From: Pelagibius marinus | GTDB taxonomy: Bacteria > Pseudomonadota > Alphaproteobacteria > Kiloniellales > Kiloniellaceae | Length of the DNA stretch: 64,000 bases | Reading direction: 5' to 3' | Assembly (NCBI RefSeq): GCF_014925385.1 | Contig: NZ_JACSDK010000019.1 | Location: 102,129 to 166,128, forward strand | Shown: positions 10,489 to 19,124 of the stretch, piece after piece | Numbering within the stretch: position 1 is the stretch's first letter | How the letters are laid out: each line of letters starts with the position of its first letter | Position numbers and translations under genes: made by a program | Notes under the pieces: generated by a model | The model's input: the letters and a program-made list of their open reading frames with translations, nothing else | Told to the model about the DNA's origin: nothing | Database searches by the model: none

Positions 10489-12183
10489 ATGATTCCGGGC
10501 GAAATCCAACAGATCGGATGCAGGCAGCAGATGCAGAACGTTCAGCAAATGGACCTGCCGAAGGCGGCGGCTTCGGGCTTCAAGGTCGGCCACATCATTT
10601 CCGTGACGGGCGCCAAGGTGACCGCGAGCCTGGTCTCCACCGGGCCGGGCCCCGAGGCGGCGCAGCAGCTCAACGAATCGGTACAGATCGGCGCCCTGGT
10701 GAAGATGCCGACCACCGGCTCCACGGCCTTCGGCATCGTCTCCAGCCTTGCCACCGGCAACCCGTCGCCCTCGCCGGAGTTCGGCGAGCAGTGGGTCATG
10801 GAAATCGACCTCTTCGGCGAATGCCTGACGCCGGAAGGGGTCGATCCCGGAGAGTTCGACCTGCTGCGCGGCGTCTCGCTCTACCCGGGCCTGGGCGAAG
10901 CGGTTTACGCCACGTCCATGGTCGAGCTGCAGCAGATTTACAAGCGCCCCAAGGGATCGAACGTCAAGATCGGCAGCCTGCACCAGAACGACGCTCTGCC
11001 GGCCTATCTGGTCACCGATGACCTTTTGGGGAAGCACTTCGCCATCCTTGGCACCACCGGCTCGGGCAAGTCCTGCGCGCTGGCCACGGTGTTGCACGCC
11101 ATCCTTGGCGCTCATCCCTTCGGCCATGTCGTGCTGCTGGATCCGCACAACGAATATACCCGCGCCTTCGACGGATTGGCCGAGATCGTCACGCCGGAGA
11201 ACCTGCAGCTGCCCTATTGGTTGCTGAACTTCGAAGAGATGGTCGAGGTGATGTGCAGCCGCGACGAGATCAGCCGCTCTTCCGAGTCCTTCATCCTGAA
11301 GGACGCCATCCAGCTGGCGCGTCGCGGGTCGGCGGAAAACGAGGAGGAGGGGCGCTACATCACGGTGGACACGCCGACGCCCTATCCCTTGAGCGCCCTG
11401 CTGCACAACATCGAAGCGGCGATGGGCCAGCTGCAGAAGGCGGAGCAGGCCAAGCCTTATCTGCGCCTGCGTTCGCGCATCGAGGCGCTGCGCAGCGACC
11501 GCCGTTACGCCTTCATGTTCTCCAGCCTGTCGGTGCGGGACTCGCTGCCCGACGTGCTGGCCCGCCTGATCCGCGTGCCGGTCGAGGGCAAGCCGCTGAC
11601 CATCTTCGATCTCTCGGGCGTGCCGTCGGAGATTGTCGACGTCGTCGTCTCACTGCTGTGCCGCACGCTCTTCGACTTCGTGGTGTGGAGCGAGCGAGAG
11701 TCCGCGGTGCCGGTGCTGCTGGTCTGCGAGGAAGCGCATCGCTACATCCCCAATGACCAGAGCAAGGGCTTCGAGCCGACGCGCCGCATGATCGCCCGTA
11801 TCGCCAAGGAGGGGCGCAAGTACGGTCTCTCCCTCGGCCTCGTGTCGCAGCGTCCTTCGGAGTTGTCGGAGACCATCCTGTCCCAGTGCAGCACGCTCTT
11901 CGCGTTGCGCATGGGTAATCAGAAGGACCAGGACTTCGTACGCCAGGCCCTGCCGGAAAGCGCCGAGGGCATGCTGAATTCGCTGCCGTCCCTGCGCAAC
12001 CAGCAGGCCGTGGTGGTGGGTGAAGGTGTGGTGCTGCCGATGCGCATCCGCTTCGACCATCTGCCCGAGGAGAAGCGCCCGCACAGCGACACGGCATCCT
12101 TTGCCAGCGAGTGGCAGAAGGAAGACGCGCCCGACGGCTTTGTCGCGCGCACCATCGAACGCTGGCGCAAGCAGATTCGCTGA
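10489..12183 (+). CDS. HerA-like DUF87 ATPase / bipolar DNA helicase
   Basis: A 564-residue protein of the HerA/FtsK branch. The N-terminal HAS-barrel-like segment (about residues 30-110) contains GHIISVTGAKVTASL. Walker A GTTGSGKS starts at residue 188, HVVLLDPHNEY forms a characteristic DUF87 strand, and VLLVCEEAHRYIPN is Walker B. The arginine-rich GRKYGLSLGLVSQRPSELSE segment is the sensor region typical of HerA. No nurA, SIR2 or other defence partner is adjacent, so a housekeeping role in DNA processing is more likely. The exact start is uncertain: ATG 10489, 10531 and 10549 are all possible and none has a convincing ribosome site. Confidence 0.85.
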   Translation: MIPGEIQQIGCRQQMQNVQQMDLPKAAASGFKVGHIISVTGAKVTASLVSTGPGPEAAQQLNESVQIGALVKMPTTGSTAFGIVSSLATGNPSPSPEFGEQWVMEIDLFGECLTPEGVDPGEFDLLRGVSLYPGLGEAVYATSMVELQQIYKRPKGSNVKIGSLHQNDALPAYLVTDDLLGKHFAILGTTGSGKSCALATVLHAILGAHPFGHVVLLDPHNEYTRAFDGLAEIVTPENLQLPYWLLNFEEMVEVMCSRDEISRSSESFILKDAIQLARRGSAENEEEGRYITVDTPTPYPLSALLHNIEAAMGQLQKAEQAKPYLRLRSRIEALRSDRRYAFMFSSLSVRDSLPDVLARLIRVPVEGKPLTIFDLSGVPSEIVDVVVSLLCRTLFDFVVWSERESAVPVLLVCEEAHRYIPNDQSKGFEPTRRMIARIAKEGRKYGLSLGLVSQRPSELSETILSQCSTLFALRMGNQKDQDFVRQALPESAEGMLNSLPSLRNQQAVVVGEGVVLPMRIRFDHLPEEKRPHSDTASFASEWQKEDAPDGFVARTIERWRKQIR

Positions 12184-12196
12184 AGGCCGCCGCCGC

Positions 12197-12577
12197 TCAG
12201 GCGAAGAGGTCGTCTACCAGATCCCGGATCTTCGCTTCCCGCGGCTCGTCGTCCGCCGCCTCGGCCAGGGCCTCGCCGGCCTCGGCGATGCGGCGCCCTT
12301 CCTCGGTCAGGCGGCAGACCAGCCAGTCCGGCTTGATCGGGTTCTTGAACCAAGGCTCGGCCCAGCCCTGCTCGATGCAGCTGCGGATCGTGCGCTGGTC
12401 ATAGCGTTGTCCGTAGTGATCGAACAGCGGCAGCTTGGCGCCGGCCTGCTCCAGCCCACGGCTGAGCCATGCCAGCTGCGTGACCGTGGGGCGATGCTTG
12501 CGCCCCGGACCGGCCGTCGCGGTGCTGCCGTGCCTCTCTGTGCCGAGCGTCTGGGCCGTGGGGGACAATCGGTCCAT
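12197..12577 (-). CDS. Conserved hypothetical protein, winged-helix-like
   Basis: A 126-residue soluble protein I do not recognise. The middle, TVTQLAWLSRGLEQAGAKLPLFDHYGQRYDQRTIRSCIEQGWAEPW, followed by WLVCRLTEEGRRIAEAG, has the helix-helix-strand order of a small winged helix (the TEEGR segment resembles the wing end of MarR/PadR proteins). The frame is open to 12604. GGGAGAG lies just before ATG 12577, so that start is used. It is convergent with the HerA-like gene, with 13 bases between stops, and divergent from cutA. Confidence 0.6.
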   Translation of the reverse strand: MDRLSPTAQTLGTERHGSTATAGPGRKHRPTVTQLAWLSRGLEQAGAKLPLFDHYGQRYDQRTIRSCIEQGWAEPWFKNPIKPDWLVCRLTEEGRRIAEAGEALAEAADDEPREAKIRDLVDDLFA

Positions 12578-12651
12578 GCTCTCTCTCCCTGCTTTCAGGG
12601 CCATGCTACGATAGCTTGACGCAGAAAGCGACTCGGGAGAGCTATCCCCCC

Positions 12652-12993
12652 ATGTCCGTTAACTATTCCCACTGCCTGGTCTACGTGACCGCGGCGGATG
12701 CCGAGGAAGCCCGGCTGATCGGGCGCGCCATGGTCGAAGCCCGCCTTGCGGCCTGCGCCAACGTATTTCCGCAGATGGTGCCGATTTTTCTCTGGGAAGG
12801 GGAGATCGGGGAAGGTTCGGAGAGCGTGGTGATCATGAAAACCACCCGCGAGCGGGCGGAGGAGTTGATCGCGGCGGTCGAGGCCATGCACAGCTACGAG
12901 TGCCCCTGCGCCGTGATCCTGCCGCTGGCCGGGGGCAGCCGGGCCTTTTTGGACTGGATCAGCCACGAAACGGTGCCGCAGGGCGACGCCTGA
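12652..12993 (+). CDS. cutA: Divalent cation tolerance protein CutA
   Basis: A 113-residue CutA1 protein, a small trimer of ferredoxin-like fold linked to metal tolerance and signalling. Visible family marks are CLVYVTAADAEEARLIGRAMVEARLAACANV with the conserved cysteine, then FLWEGEIGEGSE and MKTTRERAEELIAAVEAMHSYECPCAVILPL. TTG 12616 is in frame upstream, but GGGAGAG before ATG 12652 supports the start given. The gene is divergent from the winged-helix-like protein and shares a 74-base gap with it. Confidence 0.93.
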   Translation: MSVNYSHCLVYVTAADAEEARLIGRAMVEARLAACANVFPQMVPIFLWEGEIGEGSESVVIMKTTRERAEELIAAVEAMHSYECPCAVILPLAGGSRAFLDWISHETVPQGDA

Positions 12994-13002
12994 CGGCAGG
13001 AA

Positions 13003-13176
13003 CTAGGAGCCGCGCCTGATCAGGTGGCGCATGGCCTTGCGGTACTCCGGATCCCAGACCAGGCGTTCCAGATCCAGCTCCGGCGCCGGGCCGCCGTTTT
13101 CCGGGCCCGGGAGGCCGGCCTCCGGACCCCTGGCCCCGAGGTCTTCGGGGCTGACTCGAAGAGAACTGCCGTCCAT
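13003..13176 (-). CDS. Small hypothetical protein (57 residues)
   Basis: A short acidic/proline-rich protein that starts at ATG 13176 behind AAGGAGCC. The C-terminal part (DLERLVWDPEYRKAMRHLIRRGS) looks like a conserved helical tail, while the first 30 residues are low complexity. The stop is ten bases from the end of cutA on the opposite strand. I do not recognise it. The good ribosome site and ordered C-terminus argue for a real gene. Confidence 0.5.
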   Translation of the reverse strand: MDGSSLRVSPEDLGARGPEAGLPGPENGGPAPELDLERLVWDPEYRKAMRHLIRRGS

Positions 13177-13277
13177 GGGTTTGGCTCCTTGACCTGTTGA
13201 TTTTTTGCTTCGCATCCAGGGTCCAGGATGTCTGGGGATTTGGGCCAGGCCGGGACCGGAAAGGGGCTGCCGGGTGA

Positions 13278-13412
13278 TTATTTTGAGGCGAAATCGGGGC
13301 AGGGCAAATCCACCTGAGAACAACCGTCGGGCTCCGCCGTCGCGCCGGGCCAGGCGTCCCGGTAAACACCCCGTTTGGGCTGTATCTTCAGTTTCTCTAT
13401 GCGTTTCGCCAT
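13278..13412 (-). CDS. Possible 44-residue protein upstream of the small acidic gene
   Basis: A short basic reading frame, MAKRIEKLKIQPKRG..., with AGGGAC five bases before ATG 13412 and two cysteines near the end (DGCSQ and LPCPD). Third-position G/C preference is weaker than in neighbouring genes. It lies between the small acidic gene and the divergent MFS gene. Support is limited to the start context. Confidence 0.3.
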   Translation of the reverse strand: MAKRIEKLKIQPKRGVYRDAWPGATAEPDGCSQVDLPCPDFASK

Positions 13413-13471
13413 CTTGTCCCTAGGGCCGTTAGCGTATACTTGGGAGGGGGAAGAGACTGGGGAAGACAGCC

Positions 13472-14671
13472 ATGAAGGCTCCATCGGCGCGTCTGGCGCT
13501 GGCGTTCTCGTGCTTAGGCCATGCCTATATGCACCTCTTCACCGCGTTCTATTTCGTTATCGCGCTGTCCCTGGAAACCGAGTGGAGCCTGCCGAACCAT
13601 GAGCTGGTGAAGCTCTGGGCGGTAGGGTCGCTGCTGGTCGGGCTTGCCGCTCTGCCCGCCGGCTGGCTGGGGGACCGCTGGTCGGCTTCCGGCATGATGG
13701 CGGTCTTCTTCGTCGGCCTCGGCCTCGCCGGCATCGTCTGCGGACTGGTCTCGTCGCCCACCGCGCTGATGCTGGGCCTGGCGGCGGTGGGCCTGTTCAG
13801 CGCCATCTACCATCCCGTCGGCGTCGCCTGGGTGGTGAAGAGCGCGCGGGCGCGCGGCATGGCCCTGGCGGTCAACGGCATCTTCGGATCCCTCGGCATT
13901 GCCTGCGCGGGCCTGGTCGCCGGCGTCCTCATCGATGCCATCTCCTGGCGCGCCGCCTTCATCGTGCCGGGGGCGGTCTGCCTGGCCACCGGCTTGGCCT
14001 TGATCCTCTGCCTGCGGCTCGGCTGGGTCCGCGAGAGCGGGAGTGACCAGGCTCCGGAAGCGCCGCCCTCGCGCAACGACATGGTTCGCGTCTACGCGGT
14101 CCTGCTGCTGACCATGATGGTCATGGGGCTGATGTTCCACGCCACCCAGGCGTCGCTGCCGAAGATCTTCGATCTGCGCCTGCGCGACCTGGCGGGCGAG
14201 GGCGCGCTCGGCATCGGGGTGCTGGTGGCTCTTGTCTATACCGCGGGCGGTTTCATGCAGCTGGTTGGCGGCTGGCTGGCCGACCGCTTCCCCCTGAAGC
14301 CCATCTACCTGAGCGCCTTCCTCTTCCAGGTGCCTGTACTGCTGCTGCTCGCCTCGGCCGCGTCGGGGCCGCTGATGGCGCTGGCGGTGATGACGGTGGT
14401 GCTGAGCGCGGTCGCCCTTCCGGCGGAGAACATGCTGCTGGCCCGCTATACGCCGCAGCGCCACCGCGGCCTGGCCTTCGGTGTGAAGTTCGTGCTGGCC
14501 TTCGCGATCGCCAACCCGGCGATCCTGCTGGCCTCCTGGGTCGAGGGCCGCAGCGGGGAGTTCACCGAGCTCTACTTCGTCCTGGCCGCGATCGCCGCGA
14601 CGGCTGCGGCCGTCGCTTTCTTCCTGCCGAATCCTAAAACGGCCGTGCCAGTAACGGCACCGGCCGAGTAA
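13472..14671 (+). CDS. MFS transporter
   Basis: A complete 399-residue carrier with 12 predicted membrane segments. GWLGDRWSA (about residue 60) is the loop 2-3 signature of the major facilitator superfamily, and its repeat GWLADRFPLKP comes after the sixth helix. The domain resembles the fosmidomycin-resistance/MFS_1 branch, but I cannot assign the substrate. Start ATG 13472 has GGGGAAG upstream. A VOC protein gene follows 30 bases later. Confidence 0.9.
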   Translation: MKAPSARLALAFSCLGHAYMHLFTAFYFVIALSLETEWSLPNHELVKLWAVGSLLVGLAALPAGWLGDRWSASGMMAVFFVGLGLAGIVCGLVSSPTALMLGLAAVGLFSAIYHPVGVAWVVKSARARGMALAVNGIFGSLGIACAGLVAGVLIDAISWRAAFIVPGAVCLATGLALILCLRLGWVRESGSDQAPEAPPSRNDMVRVYAVLLLTMMVMGLMFHATQASLPKIFDLRLRDLAGEGALGIGVLVALVYTAGGFMQLVGGWLADRFPLKPIYLSAFLFQVPVLLLLASAASGPLMALAVMTVVLSAVALPAENMLLARYTPQRHRGLAFGVKFVLAFAIANPAILLASWVEGRSGEFTELYFVLAAIAATAAAVAFFLPNPKTAVPVTAPAE

Positions 14672-14701
14672 CGTCACGACAAGAGGTCCGATAGTTTCAC
14701 A

Positions 14702-15097
14702 ATGAGCAACCTGTCCGTCGAGCTGGATCGCCTGGATCATTTCGCGCTGACCGTGCGCGATGTCGATCAGACCTGTGCCTTCTACGAAAAGGTGCTCGGT
14801 ATGGCGCGGGAGCCCTTTGGTGAAGGACGCGTCGCCCTGCGCTTCGGCCGCCACAGGATCAACATCAATCCCAATCCGAACGAGCTGTCGCGCAAGGCGG
14901 CGGTGCCGATCCCGGGTTCAGCGGAGTTCTGCGTGGTGGCTGCAACGCCGCTGACCGACTTTGTCGCCCACCTGCGCGCCTGCGGCGTCGATTTGGAGCA
15001 CGGACCGGCCGAAACCGACGGTGCGGAAGGTCTGCTGCGCTCGATCTGGTTCCGCGACCCCGACGGCAACCTGGTGAAGGTAGCCTCCTACGAGTGA
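14702..15097 (+). CDS. VOC family (glyoxalase/dioxygenase fold) protein
   Basis: 131 residues with a single vicinal-oxygen-chelate domain made of two beta-alpha-beta3 modules. DHFALTVRDVDQTCAFYEKVLGM opens it, with the first metal histidine in DHF. RFGRHRININP forms the middle, and the module ends in SIWFRDPDGNLVKVASY, where the usual glutamate is replaced by serine/tyrosine positions. The reaction (lyase, dioxygenase or resistance function) cannot be read from this. It sits 30 bases behind the MFS gene and could be co-transcribed. Confidence 0.88.
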   Translation: MSNLSVELDRLDHFALTVRDVDQTCAFYEKVLGMAREPFGEGRVALRFGRHRININPNPNELSRKAAVPIPGSAEFCVVAATPLTDFVAHLRACGVDLEHGPAETDGAEGLLRSIWFRDPDGNLVKVASYE

Positions 15098-15127
15098 TCC
15101 GCCGTAAAGGCGCGGCACCGGGCACGG

Positions 15128-17149
15128 TTACGAGATGTTATGGCGCTGCGCCGGGTCGTTCCGTGATTCGGTCCGGGCCCGGTCCTGAACGCCGGCTTTG
15201 TGCAGCCCTTCGTGGAGATGCGCGTTGCTTTCGGGCTTGAGATAGGGTGCCCAGCCGGAACGTCTCTCCACAAAGCCGGGATGGACTTCTTCGCACTTCG
15301 CCAAGGCGACGCCCGCACTCTCCTTGTCTTCCAAGTGTCCGAGGGCGGCCGCCAGGATGTAGTAGGCGTGAGGATAATCGGGTTGGCGTTGGATCGCCTC
15401 CCGCGCGGTCTCCGTCGCTTTTTCGTACTGGTGGATGTTGAGATAGGCGCGGGCGAGGAAGGTCAACTGCATGTTCCTTTGCGGGTGCAGCGGGCTGAGC
15501 ATCAGGGCGCGTTCCATCATGGGGATGCCGTCCGGATCGCCCGCCAGGTCGATCTTGTTGCCAAGCGCATGAAGGGCGTCTGCGCTCATGGGATTCAGCT
15601 CTACCGCCTGGCGGCCTTCGGCAATGGCGAGTTCGTGCTCGTTACGCCAGAGATAAGCTGTGCTGAGGCGGTAGTGGGCGAGGGAAGAGCTGTCGTCGAG
15701 CTCCACCGCGCGCTTGGCCGCCGCGTGCATCCGCTCGATGGAGTGTTCCCTGTCCTCCGACCACTCCATCAGCAGGTCGCGGGAGTGGGTCCAGGCAAGA
15801 TCGGCGAAAGCCTCGCTGTAGCCCGGATCGAGCTCGACGGCTTTTTCGAACATCCGCCGGGCCATGACCGTATCGTTTTCGGTCCAACTGCGCAGGTAGG
15901 CCTTGCCCCGCAGGCAGAAGTCCCAGGCGTCCAGATTGACCGGATGTTCTCTACGCGACCGGTTCAGCTCGACGTTTCCCATGGCCGGTTCCAGGGTCGC
16001 CGCAATCCGGCCGGCAATCTCGTCCTGCAGGGAAAATACATCCTCCAAGTGGCGGTTGAACTTCTCGACCCAGACGTGATGGCCGGAAGCGGTGTCGATC
16101 AGCTGTGCGGTTACACGTACCTCGGTACCGCTTTTGCGGATGCTTCCCTCGAGCACATACCTTGCGTCCAGGTCACGGCCGACCTGCTTCACGTCGACCG
16201 CACGTCCTTTGAAGGCGAAGCTTGAGCTGCTCGAGATGACAGGGAAGGAGCGCCAGAGAGCCAGCGCCGCGATGATCTCCTCGGTGACGCCGTCGGAAAA
16301 ATACTCTTGCAGCGGATCGCCGCTCAAGTTCAGGAAGGGCAGCACGGCGATCTTCGGCTTCTCCCAGGCCGTCAGGAACGGCTTGTCCAGCTGGCCCTCG
16401 TCTGTGCCGCCGTCGGGAGCCTGGGATTGCTTGGCCTCCTCAAAGGCGGCTTGGGTCTCGGCGCTCGGGTCGAGGTCCAGTTCCCGGCGCAGAACGTCGC
16501 AACATTCCCGATACTGGCGGGCAGCGAGGCCGATCTCGCCTCTCTGGGCGAGGTGCCAGATCAGATAACGGTGAGCGGCTTCCTGGAGGGGATCCAGCTC
16601 AAGAAGCGCCTTGGCCAGCTTGGCACCCTCCGCACCTGCCGGCTCACTGCGTTGTGTTTCGAGAAGGCGCGTACAGGCACTCACGACCAGGTCGTGGATG
16701 CGCGTCCCTTCATCGCGCAGGAAGGCGTCGAAGGCCGGATCGCGCACGCGCAGCCCTTCCAGCAGGCGACCGCGATAGAGGCCGGTTGCCGAGCGCAGCG
16801 AGGAGACCGAGTTCTCCGCCACCAGCCTCTCGATGTCGCCAACGTCCGTTTCGATCTGGTCCTTGTTCAGGCAGAGAGAAGCGCTCGTCACGACGAGCGG
16901 CGAGGAAGCGGAGTCGCCGAGCGCGCGGCGCAGAGCCCAGATCGCTTGGCGCAGGCTGGCGCGAGCCTGCTCTTCGGCGCGGTCGCTCCACAGCAGATTG
17001 ATCAATTTGTCGCGGGAGTGATCCTGGCCGGGGCGCAATGCAAGGTATGCGAGCAGCAGTGCGACCTTCGTGCCTGATATGGCGATTTCAGTACCGGCCG
17101 TGTCCCGGACCTGGAAACCGCCGAGCAGCGTGAAGCGCAACGGTTTCAC
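15128..17149 (-). CDS. SARP/BTAD transcriptional regulator with TolB-N-like and TPR domains
   Basis: A 673-residue cytoplasmic regulator. Residues 1-95 form an OmpR-type winged helix (FTLLGGFQVRD, RDKLINLLWSDRAEEQARASLRQAIWALRRAL). Residues 96-245 form the bacterial transcriptional activation domain with helical repeats (LLELDPLQEAAHRYLIWHLAQRG). From about 265 an FlgO/TolB-N-like domain begins (IAVLPFLNLSGDPLQEYFSDG, GTEVRVTAQLIDTASG), followed by TPR repeats to about 620. The start is GTG, with GAGAGG upstream. No transmembrane helix is seen, unlike CadC relatives. It is divergent from the HELVHH protein gene across 211 bases, so that gene is a natural candidate target. Confidence 0.85.
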   Translation of the reverse strand: MKPLRFTLLGGFQVRDTAGTEIAISGTKVALLLAYLALRPGQDHSRDKLINLLWSDRAEEQARASLRQAIWALRRALGDSASSPLVVTSASLCLNKDQIETDVGDIERLVAENSVSSLRSATGLYRGRLLEGLRVRDPAFDAFLRDEGTRIHDLVVSACTRLLETQRSEPAGAEGAKLAKALLELDPLQEAAHRYLIWHLAQRGEIGLAARQYRECCDVLRRELDLDPSAETQAAFEEAKQSQAPDGGTDEGQLDKPFLTAWEKPKIAVLPFLNLSGDPLQEYFSDGVTEEIIAALALWRSFPVISSSSSFAFKGRAVDVKQVGRDLDARYVLEGSIRKSGTEVRVTAQLIDTASGHHVWVEKFNRHLEDVFSLQDEIAGRIAATLEPAMGNVELNRSRREHPVNLDAWDFCLRGKAYLRSWTENDTVMARRMFEKAVELDPGYSEAFADLAWTHSRDLLMEWSEDREHSIERMHAAAKRAVELDDSSSLAHYRLSTAYLWRNEHELAIAEGRQAVELNPMSADALHALGNKIDLAGDPDGIPMMERALMLSPLHPQRNMQLTFLARAYLNIHQYEKATETAREAIQRQPDYPHAYYILAAALGHLEDKESAGVALAKCEEVHPGFVERRSGWAPYLKPESNAHLHEGLHKAGVQDRARTESRNDPAQRHNIS

Positions 17150-17360
17150 CCGGCCACCTCTCGATCAATTTCGGTCCCGATAGTGAGCACGCATTCAATT
17201 TAACGCCGATTTGACGCCTCTCGCAACGTCACCCGCCGCTTCCGCAACGCTCCGATAACGCCTGAAGAACGCTCGATTCCTAGAGTTCAACCAGAGCTAC
17301 ACGGCTGCGAAGAGACCCGCGGCCGTCTGGCCGGACGACAGGCACCGGGACGGCTACGAA

Positions 17361-17783
17361 ATGGAGCTGCTGCTTACAACCATCGCAACTTGGCTTTCGC
17401 TGAATTTCAGTCTGCCGGTGAGCTATGAGCTTCCGGCAGTCGAAATGGCGCCCACGGTTCGCATTGCCGAGATGCGCTACGGGGCCAGCCATTCAGTGGA
17501 CCCGTCCGACGTCATCGCGGTCTATGTCGATTCCGAGCAGACGATCTTCCTGCCTGAGGGCTGGGAGGGAAGGACACCCTTGGAAGTCTCGATCCTGGTC
17601 CACGAGCTGGTTCACCACCTTCAGAATGTCGGCGGGCTGACCTATACCTGTCCGGCAGAGCGCGAGCAGCTCGCTTATGCCGCTCAGGATGCTTGGCTCG
17701 GACTGTTCGGCAAGGAACTGCAGACCGAGTTTCGGTTCGATCCCCTGACGTTCAAGCTTCTGACGCATTGCCTGCCGTACTGA
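17361..17783 (+). CDS. HELVHH-motif protein (DUF6647-like)
   Basis: A 140-residue protein with HELVHH near residue 76, the zinc-binding pattern of metallopeptidases. It is preceded by the short strand IFLPEGWEG and followed by CPAEREQLAYAAQDAWLGLFG, where a third zinc ligand would be expected in a helix. Two more cysteines occur near residue 93 and at the C-terminus (HCLPY). No clear signal peptide is present, although the first 18 residues are hydrophobic. It resembles the DUF6647 family. Catalysis is not shown. Divergent from the SARP-type regulator. Confidence 0.65.
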   Translation: MELLLTTIATWLSLNFSLPVSYELPAVEMAPTVRIAEMRYGASHSVDPSDVIAVYVDSEQTIFLPEGWEGRTPLEVSILVHELVHHLQNVGGLTYTCPAEREQLAYAAQDAWLGLFGKELQTEFRFDPLTFKLLTHCLPY

Positions 17784-17816
17784 GGAGGCGCCCGGACCCC
17801 GGAAGTCCTGCTTGCG

Positions 17817-19124
17817 TTAAGCCGTCGCCGCCAGGGCCAACTCCAGGTCGGCGATGATGTCCTCCACCGTCTCCAGGCCGATCGAGAGGCGCACCACCTC
17901 CGGGCCGGCGCCGGCCGCGGCCTGCTGCTCTTCGGACAGCTGGCGGTGCGTGGTCGATGCCGGGTGCAGGATCAGCGAGCGCACGTCGCCGATGTTGGCC
18001 AGATGGGAGAACAGCTCGCAGCCCTCCACCATCTTCACGCCCGCCTCGTAGCCACCTTTCAGGCCAAGGGTGAAGACCGAGCCGGCGCCACGCGGCAGGT
18101 ACTTCTCGGCCAGTGCCCGGTAGGGGCTGGAGGCCAGGGCAGCGCAGGAGACCCAGGCGACCGCCGGATGGCCTTCCAGGAACTCGGCGACCTGCTTGGC
18201 GTTGGCGCAGTGCCGCTCCATGCGCAGGCTCAGCGTCTCCGTGCCCAGCAGGGTCTGGAAGGCGTGCATCGGCGCCATGGTCGCACCCAGGTCGCGCAGG
18301 CCCACCGCATGGGCCTGCATGGTGAAGGCCATGTCGCCGAAGGTCTCGTGGAAGTTCAGGCCGTGGTAAGCCGGCTCCGGCGCCGCCAGTCCGGGGAACT
18401 TACCGCTGGCGGTCCAGTCGAAGTTTCCGGAATCGATCACCGCGCCGCCGACCGAGGTGCCGTTGCCCGAGAGGAACTTGGTGGTCGAGTGAACGATGAG
18501 GTCGGCACCCCAGTCGAAGGGCTGACAGAGATAAGGCGTGGCCATGGTGTTGTCGACGATCAGCGGGATCTCCGCCTCGCGGGCGATGGCGGCCAGCGCC
18601 TCCAGGTCGCTGACCACGCCGCCGGGGTTGGCCAGGCTCTCGACGAAGATGGCCTTGGTCTTCGGCGTCAGCGCGCGGCGCACCGCCTCGGGGTCGTCGA
18701 CGTCGACGAAGTCGACCTGCCAGTCGAACTTCTTGAAGGTCTTGCCGAACTGGGTGATCGAGCCGCCGTAGAGCCGCGTCGAGGCGATGAAGTGGTCGCC
18801 CGGCTCCATGAGGGCGAAGAAGGCGAGGATCTGCGAAGCGTGGCCGGAAGCGCAGCAGGTGCCGCCGCGCCCGCCCTCCAGGTTCGCCAGGCGCTCTTCC
18901 AGCGCCGCCACCGTGGGATTGGTCAGGCGCGAGTAGATGAAGCCGAAGGTCTGCAGATTGAACAGCGAGGCCGCGTGGTCGGCGTCGTGGAAGACGTAGG
19001 AGGTGTTCTGGAAGATCGGCGTCTGCCGCGCGCCGGTCACCGGCTCCGGCTGGGTGCCCGCGTGGATCATGCGGGTCTCGAAGCCGTATTCACGCGACTT
19101 GCCCATGCTCTTCTTGTCGCTCAT
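17817..19124 (-). CDS. metY: O-acetylhomoserine sulfhydrylase (aminocarboxypropyltransferase)
   Basis: PLP enzyme that makes homocysteine from O-acetylhomoserine and sulfide. The 435 residues fit MetY. Family marks: GFETRMIHAGTQPEPVTGAR, FIYSRLTNPTVAALEERLA, and the PLP lysine K216 in HSTTKFLSGNG. SLANPGGVVSDLEAL is typical of MetY rather than MetB. The frame is open far upstream, but the true start is ATG 19124, which overlaps the stop of the CoA-binding gene by four bases (ATGA). The two are therefore translationally coupled. Confidence 0.93.
   Translation of the reverse strand: MSDKKSMGKSREYGFETRMIHAGTQPEPVTGARQTPIFQNTSYVFHDADHAASLFNLQTFGFIYSRLTNPTVAALEERLANLEGGRGGTCCASGHASQILAFFALMEPGDHFIASTRLYGGSITQFGKTFKKFDWQVDFVDVDDPEAVRRALTPKTKAIFVESLANPGGVVSDLEALAAIAREAEIPLIVDNTMATPYLCQPFDWGADLIVHSTTKFLSGNGTSVGGAVIDSGNFDWTASGKFPGLAAPEPAYHGLNFHETFGDMAFTMQAHAVGLRDLGATMAPMHAFQTLLGTETLSLRMERHCANAKQVAEFLEGHPAVAWVSCAALASSPYRALAEKYLPRGAGSVFTLGLKGGYEAGVKMVEGCELFSHLANIGDVRSLILHPASTTHRQLSEEQQAAAGAGPEVVRLSIGLETVEDIIADLELALAATA

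Noticed and set aside
10489..12183. HerA-based anti-phage system
   Set aside because: No nuclease, SIR2, DUF4297 or NurA partner lies next to it; neighbours are housekeeping or unknown.
15128..17149. CadC-type membrane regulator
   Set aside because: Domain order is similar, but no transmembrane helix lies between the winged helix and the C-terminal part.
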